Under the pieces are notes generated by a model. The model was not told the origin of the DNA, did no database searches, and was given only the letters and a program-made list of their open reading frames with translations. DNA of 64,000 nucleotides, taken from positions 97,878-161,877 of the forward strand of contig JBEHWJ010000001.1 of assembly GCA_040217755.1 (NCBI GenBank), written 5' to 3'. The first letter of the stretch is position 1; every line of letters begins with the position of its first letter. This stretch comes from PHAA01 sp040217755. GTDB lineage: Bacteria > Bacillota > Syntrophomonadia > Syntrophomonadales > Syntrophomonadaceae. Positions 25,441 through 33,536 of this stretch are shown one piece after another. The translations under genes and the position numbers were made by a program.

Positions 25441-25686
25441 CTATCCCAACTGCTGCTGCAGTTTCTCGAAGGCTTCCTCGAAGGTCAGTTCCTCGACCTC
25501 CTGATCATCTTCGAAGGTGGCCCCGGCCAGGCGCGCCTGCAACTTGAATTCCTCGTTGGCCGCTTGCAGTATAGCTTCGCCTTGGGCAACGGTGAACCGG
25601 GCAACCTCGCGGGGAGTGAAGCCGATCAGACATAACCGGGCTATCAGGCTTGCCCACGCGCCGGCCTCAGATTCGACTTCGGTCAT
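25441..25686 (-). CDS. Small protein E, possibly phage-derived
   Basis: 81 residues. WASLIARLCLIGFTPREVAR followed by a helical acidic stretch resembles short proteins encoded near phage tail tape-measure genes, but I cannot confirm this. It ends EAFEKLQQQLG, and its 3' DNA matches the 3' end of protein D for about 30 bases. No clear ribosome site. Confidence 0.4.
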   Translation of the reverse strand: MTEVESEAGAWASLIARLCLIGFTPREVARFTVAQGEAILQAANEEFKLQARLAGATFEDDQEVEELTFEEAFEKLQQQLG

Positions 25687-25890
25687 GTGGGAGGTCGGCT
25701 ACCCAACTAATGGGTGGCCTCCTACCCGATTCTGAGACATAGGTTTTTCAGATAATCAAGGGTTTATGTGATGGGTTTATCTGGTGCCGGCTATTATATC
25801 GGGATCAACTCGTCGAATTTTATCGCGGTAGATCATTAAGGAATATCCCCACAGCGAACAGCGGCATCAGGAAAAATTTTTACCAGGGTA

Positions 25891-25947
25891 TTGATTTCAT
25901 CGCCATGGGCAAATATAATGCAATTAGATGTTTAGATAACTATCTAA
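25891..25947 (+). promoter_or_regulatory. sdpR-like promoter and operator
   Basis: TTGATT (25891-25896), 17-bp spacer, TATAAT (25914-25919). Just downstream of the expected start point is a perfect inverted repeat TTAGATA-AC-TATCTAA (25932-25947), well placed for an ArsR-family autorepressor. Confidence 0.75.
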
Positions 25948-25969
25948 CAATTTTGGTAAGGGGGTGCTG

Positions 25970-26269
25970 GTGACGACCTTCAATCAAGCTTTCAAAGCGT
26001 TATCCGATGCCAGTCGCCGTCACATACTGAAGTTGCTGCAGGAGGGAGACATGACCGCCGGTGACATCGCCAGCCACTTCGATATGACCAAGCCCAGTAT
26101 CTCGCATCATTTGAATATCCTCAAGCAGGCCGATCTGGTCCAGGACGTCAGGAAAGGGCAGAACATATACTATTCTTTGAATACCACCGTGTTCCAGGAG
26201 TTGATCGGTTGGTTTTATGATCTGATGGGGGTGGCAGGGGAGCCGGAAGAGAACTCGAAACCCAAGTAA
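25970..26269 (+). CDS. sdpR: ArsR/SdpR-family autorepressor
   Basis: 99 residues from GTG at 25970 (another GTG at 25964). A winged helix: ALSDASRRHILKLLQEGDMT, then HFDMTKPSISHHLNIL as recognition helix. No metal-binding Cys pairs, as in SdpR. It lies directly upstream of an SdpI-like gene and behind a promoter/operator palindrome, matching the sdpRI layout, where SdpR represses until SdpI sequesters it at the membrane. Confidence 0.85.
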   Translation: MTTFNQAFKALSDASRRHILKLLQEGDMTAGDIASHFDMTKPSISHHLNILKQADLVQDVRKGQNIYYSLNTTVFQELIGWFYDLMGVAGEPEENSKPK

Positions 26270-26331
26270 TCTTGCCCCGAATGTAAGTTCATAATTCATA
26301 AGGGGAAAATATTATGGAGGAGGAGATCCGG

Positions 26332-27015
26332 ATGGACCGGAAAAAAGAAACCACCTACCGCTTGAACTGGGATAATCTTAAGAGCGAATGGCCCATATGG
26401 ACAGTGATGGCCGGGCTGCTGCTAACCGCCGTTCTGGTTTATCCGCACCTGCCGGAACAGGTGCCCAGCCACTGGAATCTGCAGGGGGAAGTGGACGATT
26501 ATCAGGGTCGTTTCTTTGGAGCCTTCTTTTTTCCCCTGATGACTGTCGGCCTCTACCTGCTGATGCTGGTCCTGCCCCTGATCGACCCCAGACGGGACAA
26601 CTACGCTAGATTCCGCGGCGCCTACACCTTCCTGCGCTGGGGATTTGTGATATTCATGGCCATCCTGTATGGAGTAACGATTGCGGTAGCGCTGGGATAC
26701 GGGATGGATGTAGGCTGGGTGGTGAAGGCCATGGTGGCCGGGTTGTTCATCATAATCGGCAACTATATGGGTCAGTTCCGGCATAATTATTTCGTCGGTA
26801 TCAAAACCCCCTGGACCCTGGCCAATGAAGAGGTCTGGCAGCGGACCCACCGGATGGGAGGCAAGCTCTGGGTGATATGCGGACTGGTATGCCTGGCGGT
26901 ATCCCCCTTCAATACGACCTGGGCCGCGGTGGTGTTTTTCGGGGCCATCATGGTGATGGCCATCGTACCCATAGTTTATTCCTACCTGATCTTCGCCCGT
27001 CTGCAGCCGCATTGA
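26332..27015 (+). CDS. sdpI: SdpI/DUF1648 family membrane protein
   Basis: About 227 residues from ATG at 26332, preceded by GGAGGAGGAG. Six predicted membrane spans. The DUF1648 signature (YPHLPEQVPSHWNLQGEVD) is near 28-46 and the SdpI domain (GNYMGQFRHNYFVGIKTPWT, then HRMGGKLWV) near 145-185. In Bacillus SdpI gives immunity to the SdpC toxin and signals to SdpR. No sdpABC toxin genes are nearby, so this may serve defence against foreign toxin or another membrane role. Confidence 0.88.
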   Translation: MDRKKETTYRLNWDNLKSEWPIWTVMAGLLLTAVLVYPHLPEQVPSHWNLQGEVDDYQGRFFGAFFFPLMTVGLYLLMLVLPLIDPRRDNYARFRGAYTFLRWGFVIFMAILYGVTIAVALGYGMDVGWVVKAMVAGLFIIIGNYMGQFRHNYFVGIKTPWTLANEEVWQRTHRMGGKLWVICGLVCLAVSPFNTTWAAVVFFGAIMVMAIVPIVYSYLIFARLQPH

Positions 27016-27059
27016 AACCGGCAGCGGAGTTTAGGCGAATATTCTCGGCAAAATAAAAT

Positions 27060-27100
27060 GGGGAAGTCTGACCCGATCACGGGGATGGGGCGGCTTCCCC
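27060..27100 (+). terminator. Hairpin after the sdpRI pair
   Basis: GGGGAAG (27060-27066) pairs with CTTCCCC (27094-27100) around a GC-rich loop. There is no strong T tract, so termination is only probable. Confidence 0.4.
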
Positions 27101-27131
27101 TTCGTGTTGCTTGATGGGTCGGATTAATCGG

Positions 27132-27359
27132 CTACTTTTCCCGCTTCTTGCGGTCGTGGGCTTCATCCTGGATTTCATGGCGCATGGCGTCCAATGCATC
27201 GTTGCGGCGTTCGTTCTTGGCCTTGAGATCCTTCTTCTTCTTTTTGTCCGGGGTGCCGGCTATCACTTCTTCGGCCGCTTCGATATTGCGCAGGGTATTG
27301 TCGATGTTACTTTGTATGCGTTCCACGTTGTCGCTGCGGTCATCGGGGTTATGGTTCAT
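27132..27359 (-). CDS. tlp: Small acid-soluble spore protein Tlp
   Basis: 75 residues, very hydrophilic. NPDDRSDNVERIQSNIDNTL at the N-terminus and KNERRNDALDAMRHEIQDEA near the C-terminus match Tlp of Bacillus throughout. Tlp is a minor spore-core protein made in the forespore. Ribosome site AAAGGAGAG. A possible sigma-G-type promoter lies upstream (minus-strand TGAATA at 27428-27423 and CAATATTA at 27403-27396), with spacing one base longer than ideal. It is good evidence that the organism sporulates. Confidence 0.9.
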   Translation of the reverse strand: MNHNPDDRSDNVERIQSNIDNTLRNIEAAEEVIAGTPDKKKKKDLKAKNERRNDALDAMRHEIQDEAHDRKKREK

Positions 27360-27457
27360 CTTCAGCTCTCCTTTGATTGTAAGTGATTGATTCGCTAATA
27401 TTGTTTGAAATCTGCCGGTTTTTATTCATTGGCAGATTAACGGAGAACCAGGCGATA

Positions 27458-30400
27458 CTAAGCGGGATGGCCGGGTAGAGGGCAGGGGAGGACCTTCTGC
27501 ACGATCAGGCTCACACCTTCCCCGCGCCGGTGTATCTTGCCGCAGGCCAGCAGGGGGCCGGGGCGGGGACCGAATATACAGGCCCCGTATTTCATATATA
27601 CGTCTTCGAACATGGTTGCATCGATCATGCCAAATTCATCTTCCAGGGAGAAGAAGACGGTTATCTTGCCGCTGCGGGTCGGGGGCCGGTGGGGATGCAG
27701 CAATAAGCCGGCGGCCCCAACCGTCATCCCCGAAGCGCAATCCTGCAAGTCGCGGCTGGATTTGAACCCATTCTCCTTGAGGATCGGCCGCCAGGCGGCC
27801 AGGGGATGCTCCCCTACATACAATCCCAACAGATCGTACTCCCAGCTGCGCTTCTCGGCGGGGCTAAAATCCTCCCCGGCGGGAATGGACTGTTCCTCGA
27901 AGAGCAGGGCGGTGGCGCTCTCCCGGGCCTGCCTTTTTTCCAGGTAATAATAGAGTTGGCTTAACAGGAAGCGCCGGTGGCTGCATAAACTGTCCAGGGC
28001 CCCGCAGCGCACCAGGCTCTCCAGGCTATCCCGGGGGACGGTAGTGCGGACCACGAAATCCAGGGGGGAAGCATAAGCGGCCTGTTCCCGGGCAGCTATG
28101 ATCGATTCCAGGGAAGCACCGCTCAAGCCCTTGACCTGCTTGAGTCCCACCCGGATGGCCCCCTGCTCCACGGTGAAATCGATATCGCTGCAGCCGATAT
28201 CGGGAGGCAATATGGTGATGCCACGGCGCCGGGCCTCGTTGCCGATCACCCGCGGCGGGTAAAAACCCATCGGCTGGTGGTTGAGGATGGCCGTATAGTA
28301 TTCGGCCGGGTAATGCCTGACCAGGTAGGCGGACTTGTAACTGGTGGCAGCGAAGGCGGCGGCATGGGCCTCGCAGAAGCCATAACTGGCATAACCCAGC
28401 ATGCATTCGAAGATCTCCTCGGCCAGGGCCGGCGCGATGCCGCGCTCGACCGAACGCTCCACAAAGGTCCGGCCCAGTTCCTCCATCATCTTCTGGGAGC
28501 GGGAGTGGGTCATGACCCGGCGTAGCTGATCGGCCTCCGCTGGGGTAAAACCGGCGATAGCCTGGCCAATCTCGATCACCTGCTCCTGGAACAACACCAC
28601 CCCATAGGTCTTTTTTAAAATAGGTTCCAACCAGGGGTGCAGGTAACTGACCTTTTCCTGGCCCAGGCGCCGGGCCACATAAGGGTCGACCATATTGCCC
28701 TTGATGGGGCCGGGCCGGATCAAGGCCATGCTGGCCACCACATCCTCGAATTCGGAAGCCTGGAAGCGGGCCTGCAAGGCTCGCTGGGCCGGACTCTCCA
28801 ACTGGAATACCCCGATGGTCTCGCCCCGGTTGATCATGGCGAAGGTCTCCCGGTCATCCAGGGGGATGGCTTCGTAATCCATGTCCTGCCCGGATGAACG
28901 GATCTGGGCGGCGGCATCCTGGATCACCGACAGGGTACGCAGGGAGAGCAGGTCCAGCTTGACCAGCCCCAGCCCCTCGATATCATCCTTATCGAACTGG
29001 CTGATGACCGGCCCCAGCCCCGATTCCTGCAGGGGGGTGAGGCTGGTGATGGGGATGTCGCTGATCACCAGGCCGCCCAGGTGCATGCCCAGGAAACGGG
29101 GGAAACCCGCCAACCGGTCACAGCAATCCAGCAACAGTTCATAACGGGGCTGGTGCAGGGGGCTGTCCTTGAGCTCGGGCAGCCGGTGGAGAAGGGCGCG
29201 GATCTGGTCGGCCCGGGCATAGAAAGGCATGCGCTTGCACAAAGGGTCCAGTTCCGCTTCCGGGAAGCCCAGCGCCTTGCCCAGCTCGCGCAGGGCGGAG
29301 CGGGCCCGGAAGGTGTTGTAGGTTGCCACCCGGGCTACATATTCGGAACCATATTTGCGGTAAACATAATCTATCACCCGGTCCCGGTAACGGGATTCGA
29401 AGTCGATGTCGATATCCGGCATCCCCACCCGCTCCGGGTTCATGAAGCGTTCAAACAACAATCCCCGCTGCAGGGAATCCACCTCGGTGATGCCCAGGCA
29501 GTAGGCGACCAGGGAATCAGCCGCCGAGCCCCGGCCGGCATAGCGGATACCTTCCTGGCGCGAGTAGCGGGCCAGGTCCCAGACTACCAGGAAGTAATCG
29601 GGGAATCCTATCTGCTCGATTACCTGCAGTTCATATTCGAGCCGCTCGGTTACGGGCGGGGTGATCCTGTGGTAGCGCCGCTGGGCCCCTTCCCAGACCA
29701 GCCGGCGCAAAACCGCGGCCGCTTCCTGTCCGGGCCGGAGGGGGAAACGGGGGAAGTGAAAGACCGGTTCGCGCAGGAAGGACCGGCAGCGCTCGGCAAT
29801 GCGCAGGGTGTTGGCCAGGGCCTGGGGGCAGCGGGGGAACAGCGCCTCGATCTGGGTCCCGCTTTTCATATAGCCTTCACCGTTGAGAGGGCGGGCAGGA
29901 TTGATATCATGGACCGTGATCAGCTTTTTCACGCAGCACAGGACGTCATGCAGGAAAAAATCCTCATGGCGGGCGTAATGCACATTGTTGCTGGCCACCA
30001 CTTCCAGCTCCAGTTCAGCGGCCAGCTCCAGCAGGCGCTGGTTGAGGTAGTGGTCGCCGGGCAGCAGCAGGTTTTGCAGTTCTATATAGAAGGAGCCGCG
30101 CCCCCATATGGATCGATAATGCTCCGCCTGCTGGCGGGCCTGGCGATAATCGCCCTTCAGGATGGAACGGGGGATTAAACCCTGGCGGCAGCCGGACAGG
30201 ACGATAACCCCCTGCATCTCTTCCAGGTCGCCGGGGTGGACCGCCGGCTGGCCGCGAGGATTGCTGAGATGGGCACGGGTGAGCAACCGGCATAGAGAGG
30301 CATAACCGCGCTCATCCTCGGCCAGCAGGGTGAGGTGACTGCCGCCGGCCAGGCTCACCTCCGCCCCCTGGATAGCCTTGAGCCCTAATTTAGCTGCCGC

Positions 30401-30565
30401 CCGGGCAAATTGCACCGCGGCGGAAAGGTTGTCGTGGTCGGTTATTGCCAGGGCCGGCATCTCCAGTTCGGCAGCCCGCCGGACCAGTTCCTCCACCTGG
30501 CTGGCCCCGTCCAGAAATGAAAAGGGGGTGTGACAATGCAGATGAACAAAGCTCATGAGTGACAC
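27458..30565 (-). CDS. dnaE2: Error-prone DNA polymerase III alpha subunit (DnaE2/ImuC-like)
   Basis: 1035 residues, shorter than replicative DnaE and normal for DnaE2. The PHP domain opens with HLHCHTPFSFLDG; the polymerase palm has PDIDIDFE near 378 and a third acidic residue in KLDLLSL. A helix-hairpin-helix region and OB fold complete the C-terminus. With ImuB-like and DUF6504-like genes directly upstream and a LexA-box promoter, this is the polymerase of an SOS translesion mutasome. It starts one base after the stop of the small middle gene. Confidence 0.93.
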   Translation of the reverse strand: MSLMSFVHLHCHTPFSFLDGASQVEELVRRAAELEMPALAITDHDNLSAAVQFARAAAKLGLKAIQGAEVSLAGGSHLTLLAEDERGYASLCRLLTRAHLSNPRGQPAVHPGDLEEMQGVIVLSGCRQGLIPRSILKGDYRQARQQAEHYRSIWGRGSFYIELQNLLLPGDHYLNQRLLELAAELELEVVASNNVHYARHEDFFLHDVLCCVKKLITVHDINPARPLNGEGYMKSGTQIEALFPRCPQALANTLRIAERCRSFLREPVFHFPRFPLRPGQEAAAVLRRLVWEGAQRRYHRITPPVTERLEYELQVIEQIGFPDYFLVVWDLARYSRQEGIRYAGRGSAADSLVAYCLGITEVDSLQRGLLFERFMNPERVGMPDIDIDFESRYRDRVIDYVYRKYGSEYVARVATYNTFRARSALRELGKALGFPEAELDPLCKRMPFYARADQIRALLHRLPELKDSPLHQPRYELLLDCCDRLAGFPRFLGMHLGGLVISDIPITSLTPLQESGLGPVISQFDKDDIEGLGLVKLDLLSLRTLSVIQDAAAQIRSSGQDMDYEAIPLDDRETFAMINRGETIGVFQLESPAQRALQARFQASEFEDVVASMALIRPGPIKGNMVDPYVARRLGQEKVSYLHPWLEPILKKTYGVVLFQEQVIEIGQAIAGFTPAEADQLRRVMTHSRSQKMMEELGRTFVERSVERGIAPALAEEIFECMLGYASYGFCEAHAAAFAATSYKSAYLVRHYPAEYYTAILNHQPMGFYPPRVIGNEARRRGITILPPDIGCSDIDFTVEQGAIRVGLKQVKGLSGASLESIIAAREQAAYASPLDFVVRTTVPRDSLESLVRCGALDSLCSHRRFLLSQLYYYLEKRQARESATALLFEEQSIPAGEDFSPAEKRSWEYDLLGLYVGEHPLAAWRPILKENGFKSSRDLQDCASGMTVGAAGLLLHPHRPPTRSGKITVFFSLEDEFGMIDATMFEDVYMKYGACIFGPRPGPLLACGKIHRRGEGVSLIVQKVLPCPLPGHPA

Positions 30566-30808
30566 CTAATCGTAAGTCTTATATAAAAACCATTCCTCTT
30601 CGGCCAGGTCGTAAAAGATCTCCCTTATGCTCCGGTCTTCCAGGACGAGACGGTAGAAATGCTTCTCGCTTTCCCCGGCCCACCAGCAGCCGGTGTCATG
30701 CCAGTATTCCAGGCGGGCCACGACCCGGAGGGGTTTTTCCTGGCAGCGTACCGCGACCGGCCCGCAATCACTGTCGCACTCCACCTGTAGGGGGGTATAG
30801 TTTTTCAT
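30566..30808 (-). CDS. DUF6504-like small protein of the mutasome cassette
   Basis: 80 residues. Pattern LEYWHDTGCWWAGESEKHFY and FYDLAEEEWFLYKTYD resembles DUF6504 proteins, which occur between imuB and dnaE2 in other bacteria. Role unknown; position within four bases of imuB and one base of dnaE suggests it belongs to the complex. Confidence 0.75.
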   Translation of the reverse strand: MKNYTPLQVECDSDCGPVAVRCQEKPLRVVARLEYWHDTGCWWAGESEKHFYRLVLEDRSIREIFYDLAEEEWFLYKTYD

Positions 30809-30812
30809 GGCC

Positions 30813-31853
30813 TCACCCCCCGGGGGAGAAACGCCAGGGATCCCAGAACAGCAGGACCTGTTCGCGGCGGTCGGCTTCCATGCCCATCCCCAGGCGGCCG
30901 GGAAAACGCTGCAGGAGCTGCTCCAGGATGGCGGACCGTTTTTGTTCCCGGGCTTCCTGCTGGTAGGTGTAACGCAGGGTGAAGAGATCCTGGGCCCGCA
31001 TCTCCAGGGGTTTCAAATCGCCCAGGAAGATCCTGGCCCCCTCCACCGGTTTATCGAGGTCCGGCAGCAGCCCCTCCAGGACCATGGCCAGTCGCTTTCG
31101 GTCATGACAGGCCGGTGATACCCTCCGCTGCCGGCTGACGGCCGTTCCCCCAGACAGATCAAGCTGTATCTCCACCAGGTGGCAGCCCACCCGGCGTCTT
31201 TCCAACCGGCTGCTCAGCTCCCCGGCGCCGGCGCGGATGAACTCCAGCAACTGGCCCGGGCCGCGGCTGCCTTCTTCCCAACTGAAGGCATAGCCGAGCC
31301 GCTCGGGGGGATACAAAGCCCGCACCGGAGTGTAATCACGGCCCTGGATATTCTGCCACAGCTGGGAGACGTCACGTTTCAGGAGCTGTTGCAGGCGGTA
31401 GGGCCCCAAACCGGCCAGGTCCCCGACCCAGGCGTATCCCAGTCGGTTCAGCAGGCGGCACTCGCGCGCCGATAGGGGAGAGAATTCAGGCAGGGGCAGG
31501 GTGCTGATAAATATGACCTCCTGCCCGGGGATGACTTGGATGATATCTATATCGCCGCGGGCAAAAAAGCGGCAGGTGGACCGGGCCGGGCCCGGGTAGG
31601 TGCGGCGGTGGACTGCCAGCCGGGCCAGCAGGGGCGAGGAGGCCAGCCCGATAGATGCCCGGCCTGCTGCCAATCCGGCCAGGGTGACCGCCAGGGCATC
31701 GAGGATATCGCCGATCCGCTTGAAAGAACTGAGGTCCAAAAGCAATTCCTGGCTGCCGACCGGCTCCAGCAGGTAAGAATGCTGGCTGCAGGCCTGCAGC
31801 AGTTCATCATCGAATGACCCGCTGTTTAAAAAAATATAGACTATCTTGCCCAT
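30813..31853 (-). CDS. imuB: Y-family polymerase-like protein, ImuB-like
   Basis: About 346 residues from ATG at 31853 (ATG 31859 also possible). Y-family layout with finger/thumb (LNRLGYAWVGDLAGLGPYRL is the helix-hairpin-helix) and little-finger region (SWEEGSRGPGQLLEFI). The N-terminal Asp/DxD and SxE catalytic residues of active Y-family polymerases are not evident (it begins VYIFLNSGSFDDELL), so it probably acts as the non-catalytic adaptor that brings DnaE2 to the sliding clamp. Controlled by the SOS promoter at 31885-31912. Confidence 0.85.
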   Translation of the reverse strand: MGKIVYIFLNSGSFDDELLQACSQHSYLLEPVGSQELLLDLSSFKRIGDILDALAVTLAGLAAGRASIGLASSPLLARLAVHRRTYPGPARSTCRFFARGDIDIIQVIPGQEVIFISTLPLPEFSPLSARECRLLNRLGYAWVGDLAGLGPYRLQQLLKRDVSQLWQNIQGRDYTPVRALYPPERLGYAFSWEEGSRGPGQLLEFIRAGAGELSSRLERRRVGCHLVEIQLDLSGGTAVSRQRRVSPACHDRKRLAMVLEGLLPDLDKPVEGARIFLGDLKPLEMRAQDLFTLRYTYQQEAREQKRSAILEQLLQRFPGRLGMGMEADRREQVLLFWDPWRFSPGG

Positions 31854-31884
31854 CAGCATCACCCATCCAAAATTGTATACCCAT

Positions 31885-31912
31885 GCTATAACAGAACATA
31901 TGTTCTTGTCAA
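31885..31912 (-). promoter_or_regulatory. SOS promoter of the imuB-dnaE2 cassette
   Basis: Minus strand: TTGACA (31912-31907), 16-bp spacer, TATAGC (31890-31885). The spacer is the palindrome AGAACATATGTTCT (31906-31893), a LexA box with perfect GAAC-N4-GTTC core. LexA would sit between the promoter hexamers. Confidence 0.88.
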
Positions 31913-32042
31913 GGATGGGGGGGCGGGGCAATTATTGCCAGGCAGGGAGGAAGTTCCGCCATCGGCATCAATCCGGTCTACGGCATTTGGGCCGGACGAC
32001 TTGGTTGGGACGAAAGATTTTTGCAGGCCAACCCTGAAGATT

Positions 32043-32681
32043 CTATGATATCGGCCGGATTATCTCAGGCTGGTCGTTGGCGGGTTTATTGACCAGGGTG
32101 CTTATCTCGTAAGCCTCCAGCCGGTCCTCGACTGCTCCGGGTGCTGCGCCCTGCAGCCAGGCGGACTCCTGGTCGCGGCGCAGTATATAAGGCATGCGAT
32201 CGTGGATGGAAAACGTGGCCGGGATGGCGTCGGTAGTCAAAATCGTATAGGAATAGAGAACCTCTCCCTCCGGATCGGTCCATGCATCCCACAAGCCGGC
32301 CATGGCGAACACCCGGTGGTCGGTGGGGCGGATATGGAAAGGCTGCTTGCCGGCCGGGCATTTCCGCCATTCAAAATACCCGGTAGCCGGCACCAGGCAG
32401 CGGCGGCGGCGATAACTGTGTTTAAAGGACGGTTTTTCGGCGGCCGACTCCACCCGGCAATTTATCAGCTTGTTGCCGATGCTCTTATCCCGGGCCCAAA
32501 AAGGCACCAGCCCCCAGCGCATGAAGCGCAGTTCCCGCTGCCCGCCGGGCGCCACCACCACCGGCATGACCTGAGTAGGGGCCACATTGTAGCGAGCTTG
32601 GAAGACCAGTTCCACTTTGGGGCAACCGAAGCGTTCGGCCAATTCATCCGCCTCCACCGCCAGGGTATAACGTCCGCACAT
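32043..32681 (-). CDS. SRAP/HMCES family protein (abasic-site DNA-protein crosslinker, YedK-like)
   Basis: 212 residues. I start at ATG 32681 so that Cys2 (MCGRYTL) becomes the N-terminal nucleophile that crosslinks to abasic DNA. The other active-site residues are present: Asn in RYNVAPTQ, Glu in YFEWRK near 105, His in SIHDRMP near 160. The protein shields abasic sites in single-stranded DNA. It lies next to the SOS mutasome but no LexA box precedes it; a minus-strand TATAAT is at 32728-32723. Confidence 0.93.
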   Translation of the reverse strand: MCGRYTLAVEADELAERFGCPKVELVFQARYNVAPTQVMPVVVAPGGQRELRFMRWGLVPFWARDKSIGNKLINCRVESAAEKPSFKHSYRRRRCLVPATGYFEWRKCPAGKQPFHIRPTDHRVFAMAGLWDAWTDPEGEVLYSYTILTTDAIPATFSIHDRMPYILRRDQESAWLQGAAPGAVEDRLEAYEISTLVNKPANDQPEIIRPIS

Positions 32682-33025
32682 CGCCACTGCCGCCTTTCTG
32701 TCCCGAAATCCGTTACAAGCTAATTATACTATGGGGGGTGCTCCGGGAGGACGATTTTCCGGTGGGTCGTTTTGATATAATAAGACCGGTAAGCGGCTGG
32801 TGCGAAGCCATCCGGCGCCCGCTGGCCGGTAGGCGGCTGAAAAAGCAGCTGCAGACCTGGCGGAGGGGACGCCGGTAGAATTATTCCTGCCGGCGTTTGC
32901 CTGATATCCCAAATTTCTGTATATAACCTGAATTTATAACTGTGGTACTATTGAACCATCAGGTGCTATATATTTTTAAGATGATGCACTCCATATATTG
33001 TTAAACAAAGGGGGAGGTGAAGTGA
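32682..33025. other. Gene-free stretch with two hairpins
   Basis: A plus-strand TATAAT lies at 32776-32781. Downstream are an ACCGG/CCGGT hairpin with inner AGCGG/CCGCT (32785-32830) and an ACGCCGG/CCGGCGT hairpin (about 32869-32891) followed by TTT. A short RNA is possible, but the -35 and the T tract are weak. No ribosome-site-supported gene is seen. Confidence 0.35.
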
Positions 33026-33430
33026 TTGTTCTTTGAAGATGTTCACGTGGGTTATTCGTTTAAGACCGGGACCAAACCGATTACCGGGACAGAAATCGAT
33101 ATCGTAGCTCAGATGTCAGGGATGGACCTGCCAGGGTTTTTGGATGACGAAGTGGCCAGGGGCTGGGGATTTAAAGCCAGAGTGACCCCTGGGGCCTATC
33201 TCATCGCATCCATGATGGGCCTGATGGCCAAACAAGGTTTTCTGGCCGATGCGGTATGGATGACCGCAGACGGTATCTCTTGGAAGAGTCCGGTACATCC
33301 GGGGGATAAAATCTATGTCGAGTCGGAAGTATTAGCTGTTCAGCCGATAAAACGCGGGGGCCTCGTAACATATGCCTGGACTATTAAAAAGAATGATGAT
33401 ATCGTAGTTGCGCAAGGCAAAAATACCTGA
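33026..33430 (+). CDS. MaoC-like hotdog dehydratase/thioesterase family protein
   Basis: 134 residues from TTG after GGGGGAGGTGAAGTGA. Hotdog fold with TPGAYLIASMMG near 53-64 and HPGDKIYVESEV near 90-101, as in MaoC-type (R)-enoyl-CoA hydratases. The usual catalytic DxxxxH pair is not evident, so activity is uncertain. Single-gene unit followed by a hairpin shared with the convergent permease. Confidence 0.75.
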   Translation: MFFEDVHVGYSFKTGTKPITGTEIDIVAQMSGMDLPGFLDDEVARGWGFKARVTPGAYLIASMMGLMAKQGFLADAVWMTADGISWKSPVHPGDKIYVESEVLAVQPIKRGGLVTYAWTIKKNDDIVVAQGKNT

Positions 33431-33502
33431 ATATTCCCCTTTAAGCCGTCTAGTTAGACGGAGAAATGGTGCAGTAAGAGATAAAAGGAAATTAACGCAG
33501 GT

Positions 33503-33536
33503 GAGGCTCGTTCCCCAGGGGAATGGCCTCATTTGT
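33503..33536 (+). terminator. Terminator after the MaoC-like gene
   Basis: GAGGC (33503-33507) and GCCTC (33526-33530) enclose a CCCC/GGGG-containing stem, followed by ATTTGTTTT. It overlaps the end of the convergent permease gene. Confidence 0.6.

Noticed and set aside
29081..30178. Long plus-strand open frame (365 codons) opposite dnaE2
   Set aside because: Antisense shadow of a well-supported polymerase gene; no recognisable domain or ribosome site.
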